Part shown: positions 1 to 6,557 of the stretch, one piece after another
Position numbering within the stretch: position 1 is the stretch's first letter
How the letters are laid out: each line of letters opens with the position of its first letter
Virus record (IMG/VR): IMGVR_UViG_3300034106_004564
Span: 1-31,416 of that record
DNA: 31,416 nt
Source of the DNA: a virus
Strand: one strand, 5' to 3'
Notes under the pieces: model-generated
The model's input: only the letters and a program-made list of their open reading frames with translations
Told to the model about the DNA's origin: nothing
Databases searched by the model: none
Made by a program: the position numbers and the translations under genes

Positions 1-57
1 AGGGAGAACGTCTTCTCCGCTTTTTGCTACATATCCGACGTGCATGCTGTTGGTCAT
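1..57 (-). CDS. Start of a phage structural-module gene, cut by the window edge
   Basis: The first 19 codons of a leftward gene are visible (MTNSMHVGYVAKSGEDVLP), and the frame runs open to the window edge. Its ATG at 55-57 overlaps the TGA stop of the lysozyme-like gene at 57-59 (TGATG arrangement), the usual sign of translational coupling in this operon. The fragment is too short to assign a family. Its place downstream of the capsid, connector and lysozyme genes suggests another virion gene, which is inference only. Confidence 0.55.
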   Translation of the reverse strand, partial: MTNSMHVGYVAKSGEDVLP

Positions 58-920
58 CAGCTCATACCAAAACCAAAGTTCTGAGGAGTGCTTGCAGCGC
101 CAGCAATTGCACTGGCCATGTCAGCAACGCTTAAATTGCTACGTCGACCAAGAGCTAAGGTTCGCATAAAATCCATCGGATCAACAGATTTTTTTTGATC
201 TTCGTATGGTAAATAGACGTTGAAAACAATTCCTCCTGGAGTTTGCATTTGCCGCGCAGAAATTTCTTGGGGCTTTGCTGGTTCTTGCTGCTGCTGTTGC
301 TGTGGAGCTCCTGCAAGAGGATCTCCAAGTGTTTTTATTGCTTCTTTATAGAGAGATCCGCCGGGTTTAAACTTAGGAAGAGAAGAGCTAACAGAAGTTC
401 CAAAAGAATCTTTTGCATTAAGTGAAACATTTGGATTGCCGCCCAAGACAGTGGCATATGCTTTTGCAATCCCCATGCCAGGTTTATAGCCGCGCTGTTG
501 AAAATATTTTTCAACGTAAGGAAGTTGCTCAGAAATAGTCATTGGTTTATCTGGTAAACCAACTTCTTTTCTTGCTCCAGGGCCAAACTGGATTAAGCCA
601 CGATATTGACCGCCTGCTCCACCCCAGACGTTCGGCCGGAACCCAGATTCTTGGTGAACCAATGCACCAAATTCATACGGATCTAATCCCAGACGTTCGG
701 CTGATTTAAATACAGCTTGACGGTCTGCTGATTGTAATGTTCCGATGCGTCCGGGTGCCATGACTGATACAGCTGATGAGGATTTAGCGGAAGCTGTTGC
801 TGAGCATAAGTCGAGTGCCAACAGCAACGTCAGCGGGGCCAGGAAGTGCTTGGATAAACTCAGCGCCTTCCCGATTAAACCGATACCTCGCTTGTTCAGG
901 ATTTCGGTAATTGGGGACAT
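57..920 (-). CDS. Virion lysozyme / transglycosylase-like protein
   Basis: A 287-residue protein. Residues 70-165 resemble the lysozyme-like (SLT transglycosylase) fold. An alpha-helical start is followed by LVHQESGF with a candidate catalytic Glu91, then YRGLIQFGP at about 107-114, which matches the G-L-x-Q-F/I-G-P pattern of this superfamily. A poly-Gln/Pro linker follows near residue 206, then a domain I do not recognise. Such proteins degrade peptidoglycan during genome entry or lysis. From the ATG at 920, the N terminus has the form of a signal peptide or membrane anchor: basic region, hydrophobic LAPLTLLLALDL, then ATASA before a possible cleavage site. That stretch overlaps the end of the upstream gene by 137 bases in another frame. 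An alternative ATG at 761 (MAPGRIG) would remove both overlap and signal, and neither start has a clear Shine-Dalgarno. The enzyme family is fairly likely; the start is uncertain. Confidence 0.72.
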   Translation of the reverse strand: MSPITEILNKRGIGLIGKALSLSKHFLAPLTLLLALDLCSATASAKSSSAVSVMAPGRIGTLQSADRQAVFKSAERLGLDPYEFGALVHQESGFRPNVWGGAGGQYRGLIQFGPGARKEVGLPDKPMTISEQLPYVEKYFQQRGYKPGMGIAKAYATVLGGNPNVSLNAKDSFGTSVSSSLPKFKPGGSLYKEAIKTLGDPLAGAPQQQQQQEPAKPQEISARQMQTPGGIVFNVYLPYEDQKKSVDPMDFMRTLALGRRSNLSVADMASAIAGAASTPQNFGFGMS

Positions 921-1263
921 AAAGATGAAGGGCTAGTCGATCCGTCTCGTATAGATAAATTGCCGTCCAGGTTTTTAGCGTGTCCCTAAAATCAGAAGTT
1001 GCAATCGTACGATCAACGTCACCAGCGATGCTTTCAATACGATTACGAGGAACGGTGTTATTGTTCACGCTACCTGTCATGTCTGTGCGTTTTTCAGCCT
1101 CATCGCACCGACCGACCTGTTCGACAATCTTGCTATACCAGAACGAATCTGGGATGTTGTTGACAGCTTCCTCTAGCCGCGCTTGGTCACCAGCGGGGAT
1201 GGATGTAGTGTTGTACCCCAGGTGCCAGCGGACCTTTGATTTAAGGAAGGTATCGAGTTGCAT
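784..1263 (-). CDS. Unknown head-module protein (possible connector or head-completion protein)
   Basis: A 159-residue protein of mixed helix-forming composition, starting MQLDTFLKSKVRWHLGY and rich in Arg, Asp and Asn. I do not recognise a family. It lies between a helix-hairpin-helix protein and a lysozyme-like protein, downstream of the capsid genes. Its length (about 160 residues) and position fit a head-tail connector or head-completion protein, but no motif supports this. The ATG at 1263 has no good Shine-Dalgarno; the leader is A-rich. Its last 45 codons overlap the first codons of the lysozyme-like gene in a different frame. The C-terminal end looks like ordinary folded protein (GPADVAVGTRLMLSNSFR), so I keep the full length. 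Confidence 0.7.
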   Translation of the reverse strand: MQLDTFLKSKVRWHLGYNTTSIPAGDQARLEEAVNNIPDSFWYSKIVEQVGRCDEAEKRTDMTGSVNNNTVPRNRIESIAGDVDRTIATSDFRDTLKTWTAIYLYETDRLALHLYVPNYRNPEQARYRFNREGAEFIQALPGPADVAVGTRLMLSNSFR

Positions 1264-1337
1264 TAGTTTTTGTTAATGCGTTTTTGGGTATCGCAGGCTA
1301 TAGCTATACCCAGTAACACACTAGCACGCGCAAATTA

Positions 1338-1778
1338 TCACTCTACGCGGACAAGATTTTCTTTAAAAATCTCATCCCAATCGACGCGTTTAATTGATCG
1401 GAGTTGCTCTAACTTCTGGAAACGTTCAGCTGGCAACGACGTTTGCAAGTCTTTAATGTCACGGGCTGTCTTAAGTCCGACGCCAGGTAGAGAGTCTGCA
1501 ATCTGCCGTGCAGTTGCTGTGTTGATATTGATGCGGACATCAAGAGGGAAAGTTTCCCGTGTTGTTGGCTTGGCTGGACGAACGCCTTCAGCTTCAAGCT
1601 GAGCAGTTAAACGTTCTTCCGTCCGAATTTTTTCGTTGGTGGCTTCAAGATGAGGCGTCAAGTCGTTTTCTTCGACATAGATAACCTCATCTTGAGAGTC
1701 CACACACATTAAGACACCGTCTCCGTGTTTAGAAACAACTTCAACGAGTCCGCCAGTCAGTTTGTATTGGTAGAGCAT
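1338..1778 (-). CDS. Helix-hairpin-helix (ComEA-like) protein in the head module
   Basis: A 146-residue protein. Residues 1-50 form a predicted small beta-rich domain (MLYQYKLTGGLVEVV...VLMCVDSQDEVIYV). Residues 55-75 are charged helix. From about residue 80, the sequence ININTATARQIADSLPGVG followed by KTARDI is a typical ComEA/photosystem II PsbU-type helix-hairpin-helix, with the N-T-A-x-x-x-x-x-L-P-G-V-G pattern. This motif normally contacts the DNA backbone non-specifically. In a virion operon it could touch the packaged genome at the portal exit or act as a completion protein; both are inferences. Start ATG at 1778; only a weak GGA lies upstream. Confidence 0.75.
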   Translation of the reverse strand: MLYQYKLTGGLVEVVSKHGDGVLMCVDSQDEVIYVEENDLTPHLEATNEKIRTEERLTAQLEAEGVRPAKPTTRETFPLDVRININTATARQIADSLPGVGLKTARDIKDLQTSLPAERFQKLEQLRSIKRVDWDEIFKENLVRVE

Positions 1779-1835
1779 TCCATAGGAGTGACAACTACCA
1801 ATACAATACCAACATTAACCTTGTTGCGCTACTGA

Positions 1836-2642
1836 TCAGATGTCGTCGCCACCCACTTGGGAAGCAAAGTCAATCAGACCCTCAATGTCACGCCAAGATA
1901 CAGCAGCCTGTGGGCGGATGTAGTTCACGCGGCACACAAGGTAGCCTGCACGTCCAGCATCAAAATCAGTTTGGCTGATGAAGATACCGGCGCCGTTTAC
2001 CGTTGTGGAGGTGATGGCAGTGGTGTTGAACACCTTGAAGGTGGTGTCCGAAGTTACTTTGTACATCATGCTGTTGGCAAGGTCGCCAGCAACAATTGTG
2101 CTAGTAACGCTGGACGGGAAGGGAAGACCAGCAGCCGTACCGCCAGACAGGCCCTGAGTAAACAGGGAGCTGGCAGCAGTGATGCTTGATGTAGCAGCGG
2201 CAAGACCGTTCAGCTGAGTAGCGGGAATACCAAAAGGTACGCCAGCGTTGTTAGGACCAAGAACCAGCAGCTCGGAAGTGGTACCACCAATGTTGGCGGT
2301 CACAGGATCAGCAGGGAAACCGGTAACTGTGTAGTCTTGGGCCACAGCAATCGACGCGCCTACGATGTAGGAAGGACGAGCCGAAGAGGCCGGTACCACA
2401 AGAGAGGTGCGGTTGTCGCGCACACGGTCGTCAGGACGACGATCCGGGGAAGGCACGGTGATGTCAAAGCTCTTGAAGTTAGCCCTGTCAGCAACAAGGT
2501 TGTTGATCCTGACGTAACCAATAGTTTCGTAAGCTTCAACACCTGGCCAACCAAACACACCCTCGCCGTTGTAACCGGAGAGGCGGTTAACCTGGTTGCC
2601 TGGCTGCAGAATTGCGCCAGCGTTTGATTTATAAGTAGCCAT
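1836..2642 (-). CDS. Probable second structural (capsid-associated) protein
   Basis: A 268-residue protein of low charge with many Gly, Thr, Ser, Val and Ala residues, the composition of a beta-rich phage capsid decoration, head fibre or minor capsid protein. It starts MATYKSNAGAILQPGNQVNR and shows no enzymatic motif. It sits directly downstream of the capsid gene, 14 bases after its stop, and has the strongest Shine-Dalgarno in the module (GAGGAGGT), suggesting abundant expression. High expression and position favour a decoration or second capsid protein. The exact role cannot be read from sequence, and I recognise no named family. Confidence 0.75.
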   Translation of the reverse strand: MATYKSNAGAILQPGNQVNRLSGYNGEGVFGWPGVEAYETIGYVRINNLVADRANFKSFDITVPSPDRRPDDRVRDNRTSLVVPASSARPSYIVGASIAVAQDYTVTGFPADPVTANIGGTTSELLVLGPNNAGVPFGIPATQLNGLAAATSSITAASSLFTQGLSGGTAAGLPFPSSVTSTIVAGDLANSMMYKVTSDTTFKVFNTTAITSTTVNGAGIFISQTDFDAGRAGYLVCRVNYIRPQAAVSWRDIEGLIDFASQVGGDDI

Positions 2643-2650
2643 TGTTAGTT

Positions 2651-2658
2651 ACCTCCTC
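2651..2658 (-). promoter_or_regulatory. Strong Shine-Dalgarno of the second structural gene
   Basis: On the minus strand GAGGAGGT lies 8 bases before the ATG at 2642, and its first two bases belong to the capsid gene's stop codon (TGA at 2657-2659). Overlap of ribosome binding site and upstream stop suggests coupled, high-level translation of both structural genes. Confidence 0.8.
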
Positions 2659-3796
2659 AAACGATGGTGAAAGCTGCGGTGACGAAGTCCTTGTTCAGGT
2701 TGGCAAAGCCAGCGTACAGCTGCCAAATCAGAATGATAAAGCGGCTGAAGTCATCGTTGTTGTTGATGAGAACCTGAGCGTTGGGGCCACCGATGCCCAC
2801 GCCAACGGCCTGAGGACCGAAGAACAGAGCAGGAGGGGTGTTGTGAGACACAGCGCCGAGACCGTCGCCAGTGTCCACAGTGATGGACTTGTCAGCAAAG
2901 TTGGTGGACTCGAAGAAACGCACGCCTTCAAAGACAAAGCCAGAAGGCATGATCGGTTCACCAGCCACGAATTGAGCTTGGCCGTACTGACCGCCGCCAT
3001 AGATGGAGGCGTTGGGAGCCATGGCACCCATAAGGGGGTTAGGCTGGCCCATGCCAGGGTAACGAGCTACTTCACGGAAGCCTTGGTCAGCACGCAGATC
3101 CTTCATGAAGGAGGGATCAGCAATGCAGCGGTAGTAACCATCAGCAAAGACGGGCACGTTGCGCTTACGGAGTTGCTTGACAACTTCCAGAAGGTCGGTC
3201 TTAACATTGAACTTATAGCGCTCAGAGGCATACTCAGTAGCGGAATAAGCAGTCAGCGTGGTAGAGCCAGTCCTGATCTTACCGTTGGGGTAGTAGTAAC
3301 CACCTTGGGTGTCAGAAGAGGCACCACGAGCTTCCGATTTCGAAAACTCATCAAGGAACACACGATCGCGCCAGCGGCGATAGTCATCCAGCAGGGTCAG
3401 CGAACCAATGGACTGGTGGAACATGTTAAGGTTCCCGGTGTCCAGCAGCAGACGCTGAGCGGTCATCAGAGTCTCACGAGCAATTTTGAAAGTGCTCGGG
3501 AGGTTGGAGTTGTTCGGGTCGGCAGGACCAGTGTACTCACGCAGAGAGACGAGCACTTTGTCCTTAACGATGGAGCGGCTATTAGCCGTGCCAATCGTTT
3601 GGTCTTGGGTACGCTCACGCTGAGTTTTGGTGCCGGGGTTGCCCCAGAAACGGTACCGGTCTAACTGAACAGTTTGACCAGGCTGTTTAGTGAAGTCGTG
3701 GACAACAACAGGCTCGGCTGCCATTTCCACAATATAAGCCGGGTGGGGACGGTACAGCTCCGCGCCCAACAGCTTGGGAAAATCGTTCTCCTGATC
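2657..3796 (-). CDS. Major capsid protein, downstream (main) exon
   Basis: About 380 residues, from GDQENDFPKLLGAELYRPH to the C terminus AAFTIV. Features typical of an HK97-fold capsid protein include an N-terminal extended arm (QPGQTVQLDRYRFW), a long helix with RETLMTAQRLLLDTG, a Phe/Tyr-rich middle (ADGYYRCIADPSFMKDL) and a late stretch APNASIYGGGQYGQAQF. The segment GEPIMPSGFVFEGVRFFES resembles the capsid domain common to several cyanophage and marine phage capsids; this family judgement is from memory. The gene has no normal start in this exon. An in-frame TTG occurs at 3769, but the frame stays open to 3826, inside a group I intron core. The true N terminus is the short exon at 4634-4717, joined by splicing. 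The exact 3' splice site is not resolved and lies roughly at 3790-3812. It forms the icosahedral shell. Confidence 0.85.
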   Translation of the reverse strand, partial: DQENDFPKLLGAELYRPHPAYIVEMAAEPVVVHDFTKQPGQTVQLDRYRFWGNPGTKTQRERTQDQTIGTANSRSIVKDKVLVSLREYTGPADPNNSNLPSTFKIARETLMTAQRLLLDTGNLNMFHQSIGSLTLLDDYRRWRDRVFLDEFSKSEARGASSDTQGGYYYPNGKIRTGSTTLTAYSATEYASERYKFNVKTDLLEVVKQLRKRNVPVFADGYYRCIADPSFMKDLRADQGFREVARYPGMGQPNPLMGAMAPNASIYGGGQYGQAQFVAGEPIMPSGFVFEGVRFFESTNFADKSITVDTGDGLGAVSHNTPPALFFGPQAVGVGIGGPNAQVLINNNDDFSRFIILIWQLYAGFANLNKDFVTAAFTIV

Positions 3797-4010
3797 TCCA
3801 GTCTCCTGAAGGGGTGGACTATCTCTTCACCCTGTAAGGGTGCCGGGCGCTAATGGCGTATTACGAATGAAGCGTCATTCACCGCCTAGTCTCTGCACCT
3901 TCCAACTACGTACTTAGTTGGCTTGGCTCAGGATTACCCTCGACTTGACGTTAGGGCTTCCCTGAATTCACCCGGTTTTCACTGATCAGTTGCCTGATCA
4001 GGCGACAACG

Positions 4011-4039
4011 TTGACTACTCAGCTAAGGCGTGTTAGGAT
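4011..4039 (+). promoter_or_regulatory. Sigma70-like promoter of the intron endonuclease
   Basis: A -35 element TTGACT (4011-4016), a 17-base spacer and a -10 element TAGGAT (4034-4039) lie 26 bases before the ATG at 4065. The spacing is ideal, five of six bases match the -35 consensus and four of six the -10. The promoter faces away from capsid transcription, allowing independent expression. Confidence 0.45.
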
Positions 4040-4064
4040 TGGAATCAAGTTGTTTTTATACAAC

Positions 4065-4595
4065 ATGGAACCAAAACTTGTTCCTGGATTTGAAAACCTT
4101 TACTTGAGCTTTTCTGGGACTCCTTATCAAAAAATCAATGAAGACTTTGTTGAATTAAAGGTCAGCTCATCAAGCATGTACGACAGGGTTTCTGTTCTTA
4201 AAAATGAAAAGAAAGAAAGGCACCATGTACACGTTCTTATGGCTGTGACATTTTTAGATTTAGATTTAGCTTTACACGGAACCGGAAGTGCTTCTCTTCA
4301 AGTTGATCACAAAGACGGAAACAAAAGAAACAATTCTCTTGAAAACCTTGAAGTTGTTACAAAAAGAGAGAATTACGATAGGGCGTTAAAAGCTGGGTGC
4401 TACTCTAAAAATGGTTACGCCAGTAAAGGTAGGCCAAAGAAAACATTAAGAAAGTTTTCGGAGGATGACATTGTGCAGATTAAAGAAATGAGATCAGCCG
4501 GTCTTTCTTATAGAAAAATTGCTGCTTACTTTAACTGCAATCACTTGGCCATTTATCAAATCTTAAAAGGAAAAACCTATCAGGATCTGAGTTAG
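4065..4595 (+). CDS. HNH homing endonuclease in the capsid intron, antisense to the host gene
   Basis: A 176-residue protein when started at the ATG at 4065; the longer reading frame from 3990 would run through the intron P3 strand and is less likely. Residues 6-35 (PGFENLYLSFSG) match the NUMOD4-like DNA-contact motif. The HNH nuclease core follows: RHHVHVLMA at about 52-60 with the first His pair, then the metal-site motif DHKDGNKRNN (81-90) and NLEVV (94-98). The C-terminal 45 residues form a helix-turn-helix (EDDIVQIKEMR, GLSYRKIAAYF). Such enzymes cut intronless alleles of the host gene to spread the intron. Its orientation opposite to the intron and capsid is unusual. It is A/T-rich compared with the flanking capsid codons, consistent with separate origin. 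HNH assignment is firm; homing function is inference from location. Confidence 0.9.
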   Translation: MEPKLVPGFENLYLSFSGTPYQKINEDFVELKVSSSSMYDRVSVLKNEKKERHHVHVLMAVTFLDLDLALHGTGSASLQVDHKDGNKRNNSLENLEVVTKRENYDRALKAGCYSKNGYASKGRPKKTLRKFSEDDIVQIKEMRSAGLSYRKIAAYFNCNHLAIYQILKGKTYQDLS

Positions 4596-4633
4596 CTATC
4601 GATAAACATGTTGGTAATTCAGCGTAAGTTTTA

Positions 4634-4717
4634 GCTGAAACCAGGATCTGGAGGATCCTTGGGTACAGTAGTTTCCGGTTTCCCGTAACCGCTGCTTGCC
4701 TGGAACTTCCGTCCCAT
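4634..4717 (-). CDS. Major capsid protein, short first exon
   Basis: An ATG at 4717 opens MGRKFQASSGYGKPETTVPK followed by DPPDPGF; an in-frame TAA at 4631-4633 closes it just inside the intron. The main capsid exon lacks a plausible start and begins in group I intron RNA, so this short segment, in the right place and orientation, is the obvious first exon encoding about 26-28 residues. A candidate 5' splice site lies after GGTTT at about 4639. Only a weak purine stretch (AAAGGG) lies about 20 bases upstream. The end coordinate is provisional. Confidence 0.65.
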
Positions 4718-4761
4718 TGAAAAAATTATAGCAACCCTTTATCAATCCAGATTATTTAAGT

Positions 4762-5025
4762 TCAGTAGTTGACCATCTGCGGAGCATTGTGACCGGCAAG
4801 CATATTACCTGCTGTATATGACGTTGGCGCCATTGTACCGGTTGCTCGATAAGGATTGACGTAACCATCTGCTGGTTGCAGTGAGATAAAAGGAGCTTGC
4901 ACTTCAGGGTTAATTCCAGCGGTAGCACTCATCATGCCAAGGGATGCTCCTGGATCTTCCTGTTGTGCAGTTTTTTTACGACCTTTTGATTTGCTAATTG
5001 CTTTTTTTGCTTTTGCTTTGTCCAT
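4762..5025 (-). CDS. Small unknown protein upstream of capsid
   Basis: An 87-residue protein with a very basic N terminus (MDKAKAKKAISKSKGRKKTA) followed by a Pro/Ala/Gly/Met-rich, probably disordered remainder ending HNAPQMVNY. No family recognised. Its ATG overlaps the TGA of the upstream gene (CGCTGATGG), and AAGG lies 13 bases before it. Lys-rich tails of this sort often contact DNA or the capsid interior. Its position between scaffold-like and capsid genes suggests an internal or assembly protein, which is inference. Confidence 0.65.
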   Translation of the reverse strand: MDKAKAKKAISKSKGRKKTAQQEDPGASLGMMSATAGINPEVQAPFISLQPADGYVNPYRATGTMAPTSYTAGNMLAGHNAPQMVNY

Positions 5026-5462
5026 CAGCGGTTACCTTTCTTTTGGGGAGCGGGAGGCATAATACCCATGGGAAGTTGTCCACGCATAGGCATCATTCGA
5101 GACATCATCATTTGCTCACTGGCGAGCATCTGATCTTGTGTAATTTCTGTTGCTTTAACATTACGATCTGTAAACAAACCATGTTGTGGCAACGGAGATC
5201 CTGGAAGGTTTAACTTTAGGTAGGCAGCATCCAGGTTTTGTGCCATTGGAGGTTGCGGAGCACGAGGATCACCAACACCGGTTCCGTCACTCATCATTCG
5301 CACAGCAGCAAAATGATCTGTGTTACCTGCTTGAACCTGCTGTGCAAGATCGTAACCACCAAAACCAACCAATGAAGGTGAGCCAATTGGTCCGCCAGCT
5401 GTGCCAATACTGGCCAAGAACTGTTGCGTCCTGGCACCCACACTGGCTTTTTTTGATGCCAT
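5025..5462 (-). CDS. Unknown virion-module protein, Met/Pro-rich tail
   Basis: A 145-residue protein. The first 60 residues are small and polar with Gly-rich turns (GTAGGPIGSPSLVGFGGYDL). The C-terminal third is rich in Met and Gln (EQMMMSRMMPMRGQLPMGIM) and ends basic (APQKKGNR). No family recognised. It follows a hairpin terminator-like element, has no Shine-Dalgarno, and is translationally coupled to the next small gene by a one-base overlap. A scaffold- or capsid-associated role is possible from position only. Confidence 0.65.
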   Translation of the reverse strand: MASKKASVGARTQQFLASIGTAGGPIGSPSLVGFGGYDLAQQVQAGNTDHFAAVRMMSDGTGVGDPRAPQPPMAQNLDAAYLKLNLPGSPLPQHGLFTDRNVKATEITQDQMLASEQMMMSRMMPMRGQLPMGIMPPAPQKKGNR

Positions 5463-5474
5463 TTTTTTAGAAAC

Positions 5475-5500
5475 AAAAACGGGGCAGCTATTGCTACCCC
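5475..5500 (-). terminator. Intrinsic terminator-like hairpin between scaffold and pre-capsid genes
   Basis: On the minus strand GGGGTAGC, loop AATA, GCTGCCCC (one T-G pair) is followed by GTTTTTGTTT. The 8-bp stem plus T-rich tract fits a Rho-independent terminator. It sits inside the structural operon, so it may only partly stop transcription. Confidence 0.6.
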
Positions 5501-5555
5501 TTATTTTACAGTTACTATGTTTTCTAATAAACGGATTATATCAACAATCCGAGTA

Positions 5556-6557
5556 TCACTCCATCACCATCAGCTTCTGACGGAAAGCATCGGGAGATGC
5601 CATGTTCAGATAGCGCCAGGCATTGGAAGGATCACGTTCGGCCAGAGCACCAAAATTGTTCCAGAAGTCGGCTGGGTTGCCTTGTGCTTGAGGCTGCGGA
5701 GGAGCAGGCATCTCAGGGCGCTGAGGAGCCACAGGGCGCTGGAACTGTTGACCAACGGCTTGAGGGGCACGGCTGTAACCAATCTCTTCGTCAGGCACCG
5801 GATAGGGGCCATTTTCACCGAAGAACTCACAGGTGTAGTCAGCCAGAACATCCGGATCGGTCAGGATGGTCTCATAGGAGCGGTGCTCGTTAGAGAGTTC
5901 CTGGAGCAGGCCAACAGCTTCAGTGAGCTGCTGGTTGGTAGCAATCAGAGCATCTTCTAACTGGCACGCATAGCTATTGAGAATAGCCGGCACGTCAGCA
6001 CCGAAGTGATCAATGACCTGAAGACTAGCTTCGCTTACCCCGCTTGCGCGGAGTTGGTCCGGGCTGATTTCCTGCGAAGTTTGGGAATAACCGTTGGAGT
6101 AAGCCTGGTTGTTGTTGATCCCAGGCATAGAGGTCGGCATCCCCGCGTTGTTGTACTGGGGAACCGGTTGGGAATTGTAGTTGACCGGTGCGACTTGTTG
6201 GTTCGCGCTCGATTGTTGACCCTGGAACGGGAATTGGACGGGCGAACTCAGGAGCCCCACTACCCGGTTGAATGCCTCCTTGTAAGGATTCTCCGATTGC
6301 GGTGCTGTTTGTTGGGGCGCCAGGGATTCCTGGTGGTAGTACGGTGTAGGGCTGGATTGGTAGTTGCTGACCCCCATCTGGGCCTGCATTTGCGGGGCTG
6401 GGGCCACCGCTTGCTGGTAAGGCGCCACCCATTGGGGAGACGTTGCCACCGCCGGGGCCTGAGCCGCCGTCTGTGCTACCGGAGCCGCGTAGCTGATCGG
6501 CTGGGTCTGGGATACTTGGGGTACCGATTGGATCGGCGCTGCGGTATCGGCCTGCAT
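5556..6557 (-). CDS. Scaffold-like protein overlapping the portal gene
   Basis: A 333-residue protein. Residues 1-165 are Pro/Gln/Ala-rich and low complexity (SYAAPVAQTAAQ, QQVAPVNYNSQP). Residues 165-250 are predicted helical and acidic (QEISPDQLRASGVSEASLQ, QLTEAVGLLQELSNEHRSY). The C-terminal part ends with NPADFWNNFGALAERDPSNA. Acidic, coiled-coil-prone proteins between portal and capsid are typically scaffolds, so this is a positional and compositional call. Its ATG at 6557 has a good Shine-Dalgarno (AGAGGT, six bases upstream), located inside the portal coding sequence. The first 533 bases are shared with the end of the portal gene in another frame; in both proteins the shared part is disordered-looking. 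Confidence 0.75.
   Translation of the reverse strand: MQADTAAPIQSVPQVSQTQPISYAAPVAQTAAQAPAVATSPQWVAPYQQAVAPAPQMQAQMGVSNYQSSPTPYYHQESLAPQQTAPQSENPYKEAFNRVVGLLSSPVQFPFQGQQSSANQQVAPVNYNSQPVPQYNNAGMPTSMPGINNNQAYSNGYSQTSQEISPDQLRASGVSEASLQVIDHFGADVPAILNSYACQLEDALIATNQQLTEAVGLLQELSNEHRSYETILTDPDVLADYTCEFFGENGPYPVPDEEIGYSRAPQAVGQQFQRPVAPQRPEMPAPPQPQAQGNPADFWNNFGALAERDPSNAWRYLNMASPDAFRQKLMVME

Larger units (their letters stand above)
3797..4640 (-). ncRNA. Group I self-splicing intron in the capsid gene
   Basis: The minus strand shows the conserved group I core. P4 strand ATTCAGGGAAGCCC (3954-3967) is followed by the P5 loop and its partner AATCCTGAGCC (3925-3935). P6 is a stem CCAACT/AGTTGG. The R element GTGCAGAGACTA (3887-3898) pairs with the S element AAGAGATAGTCC (3816-3827) as P7. 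P3 pairs TTGTCGCC (4001-4008) with GGCGGTGA (3879-3886). P8 is the hairpin GAATGA/TCATTC. All are in the right order. The intron would join the short upstream exon to the main capsid exon. One P1 candidate pairs exon TGGTTT with internal guide GAATTA and gives a terminal U-G pair, but the exact splice sites are unproven, so boundaries are approximate. An HNH gene lies on the opposite strand between P1 and P3. Confidence 0.85.

Noticed and set aside
2642-3664. 340-codon plus-strand frame opposite the capsid gene
   Set aside because: It mirrors the strongly biased capsid codons, has no ribosome site or family features, and the minus-strand protein is a clear capsid.
3990-4064. Upstream extension of the intron HNH gene to 3990
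   Set aside because: These codons coincide with the intron P3 strand and the candidate promoter; the conserved protein begins at MEPKLVPGF from 4065.
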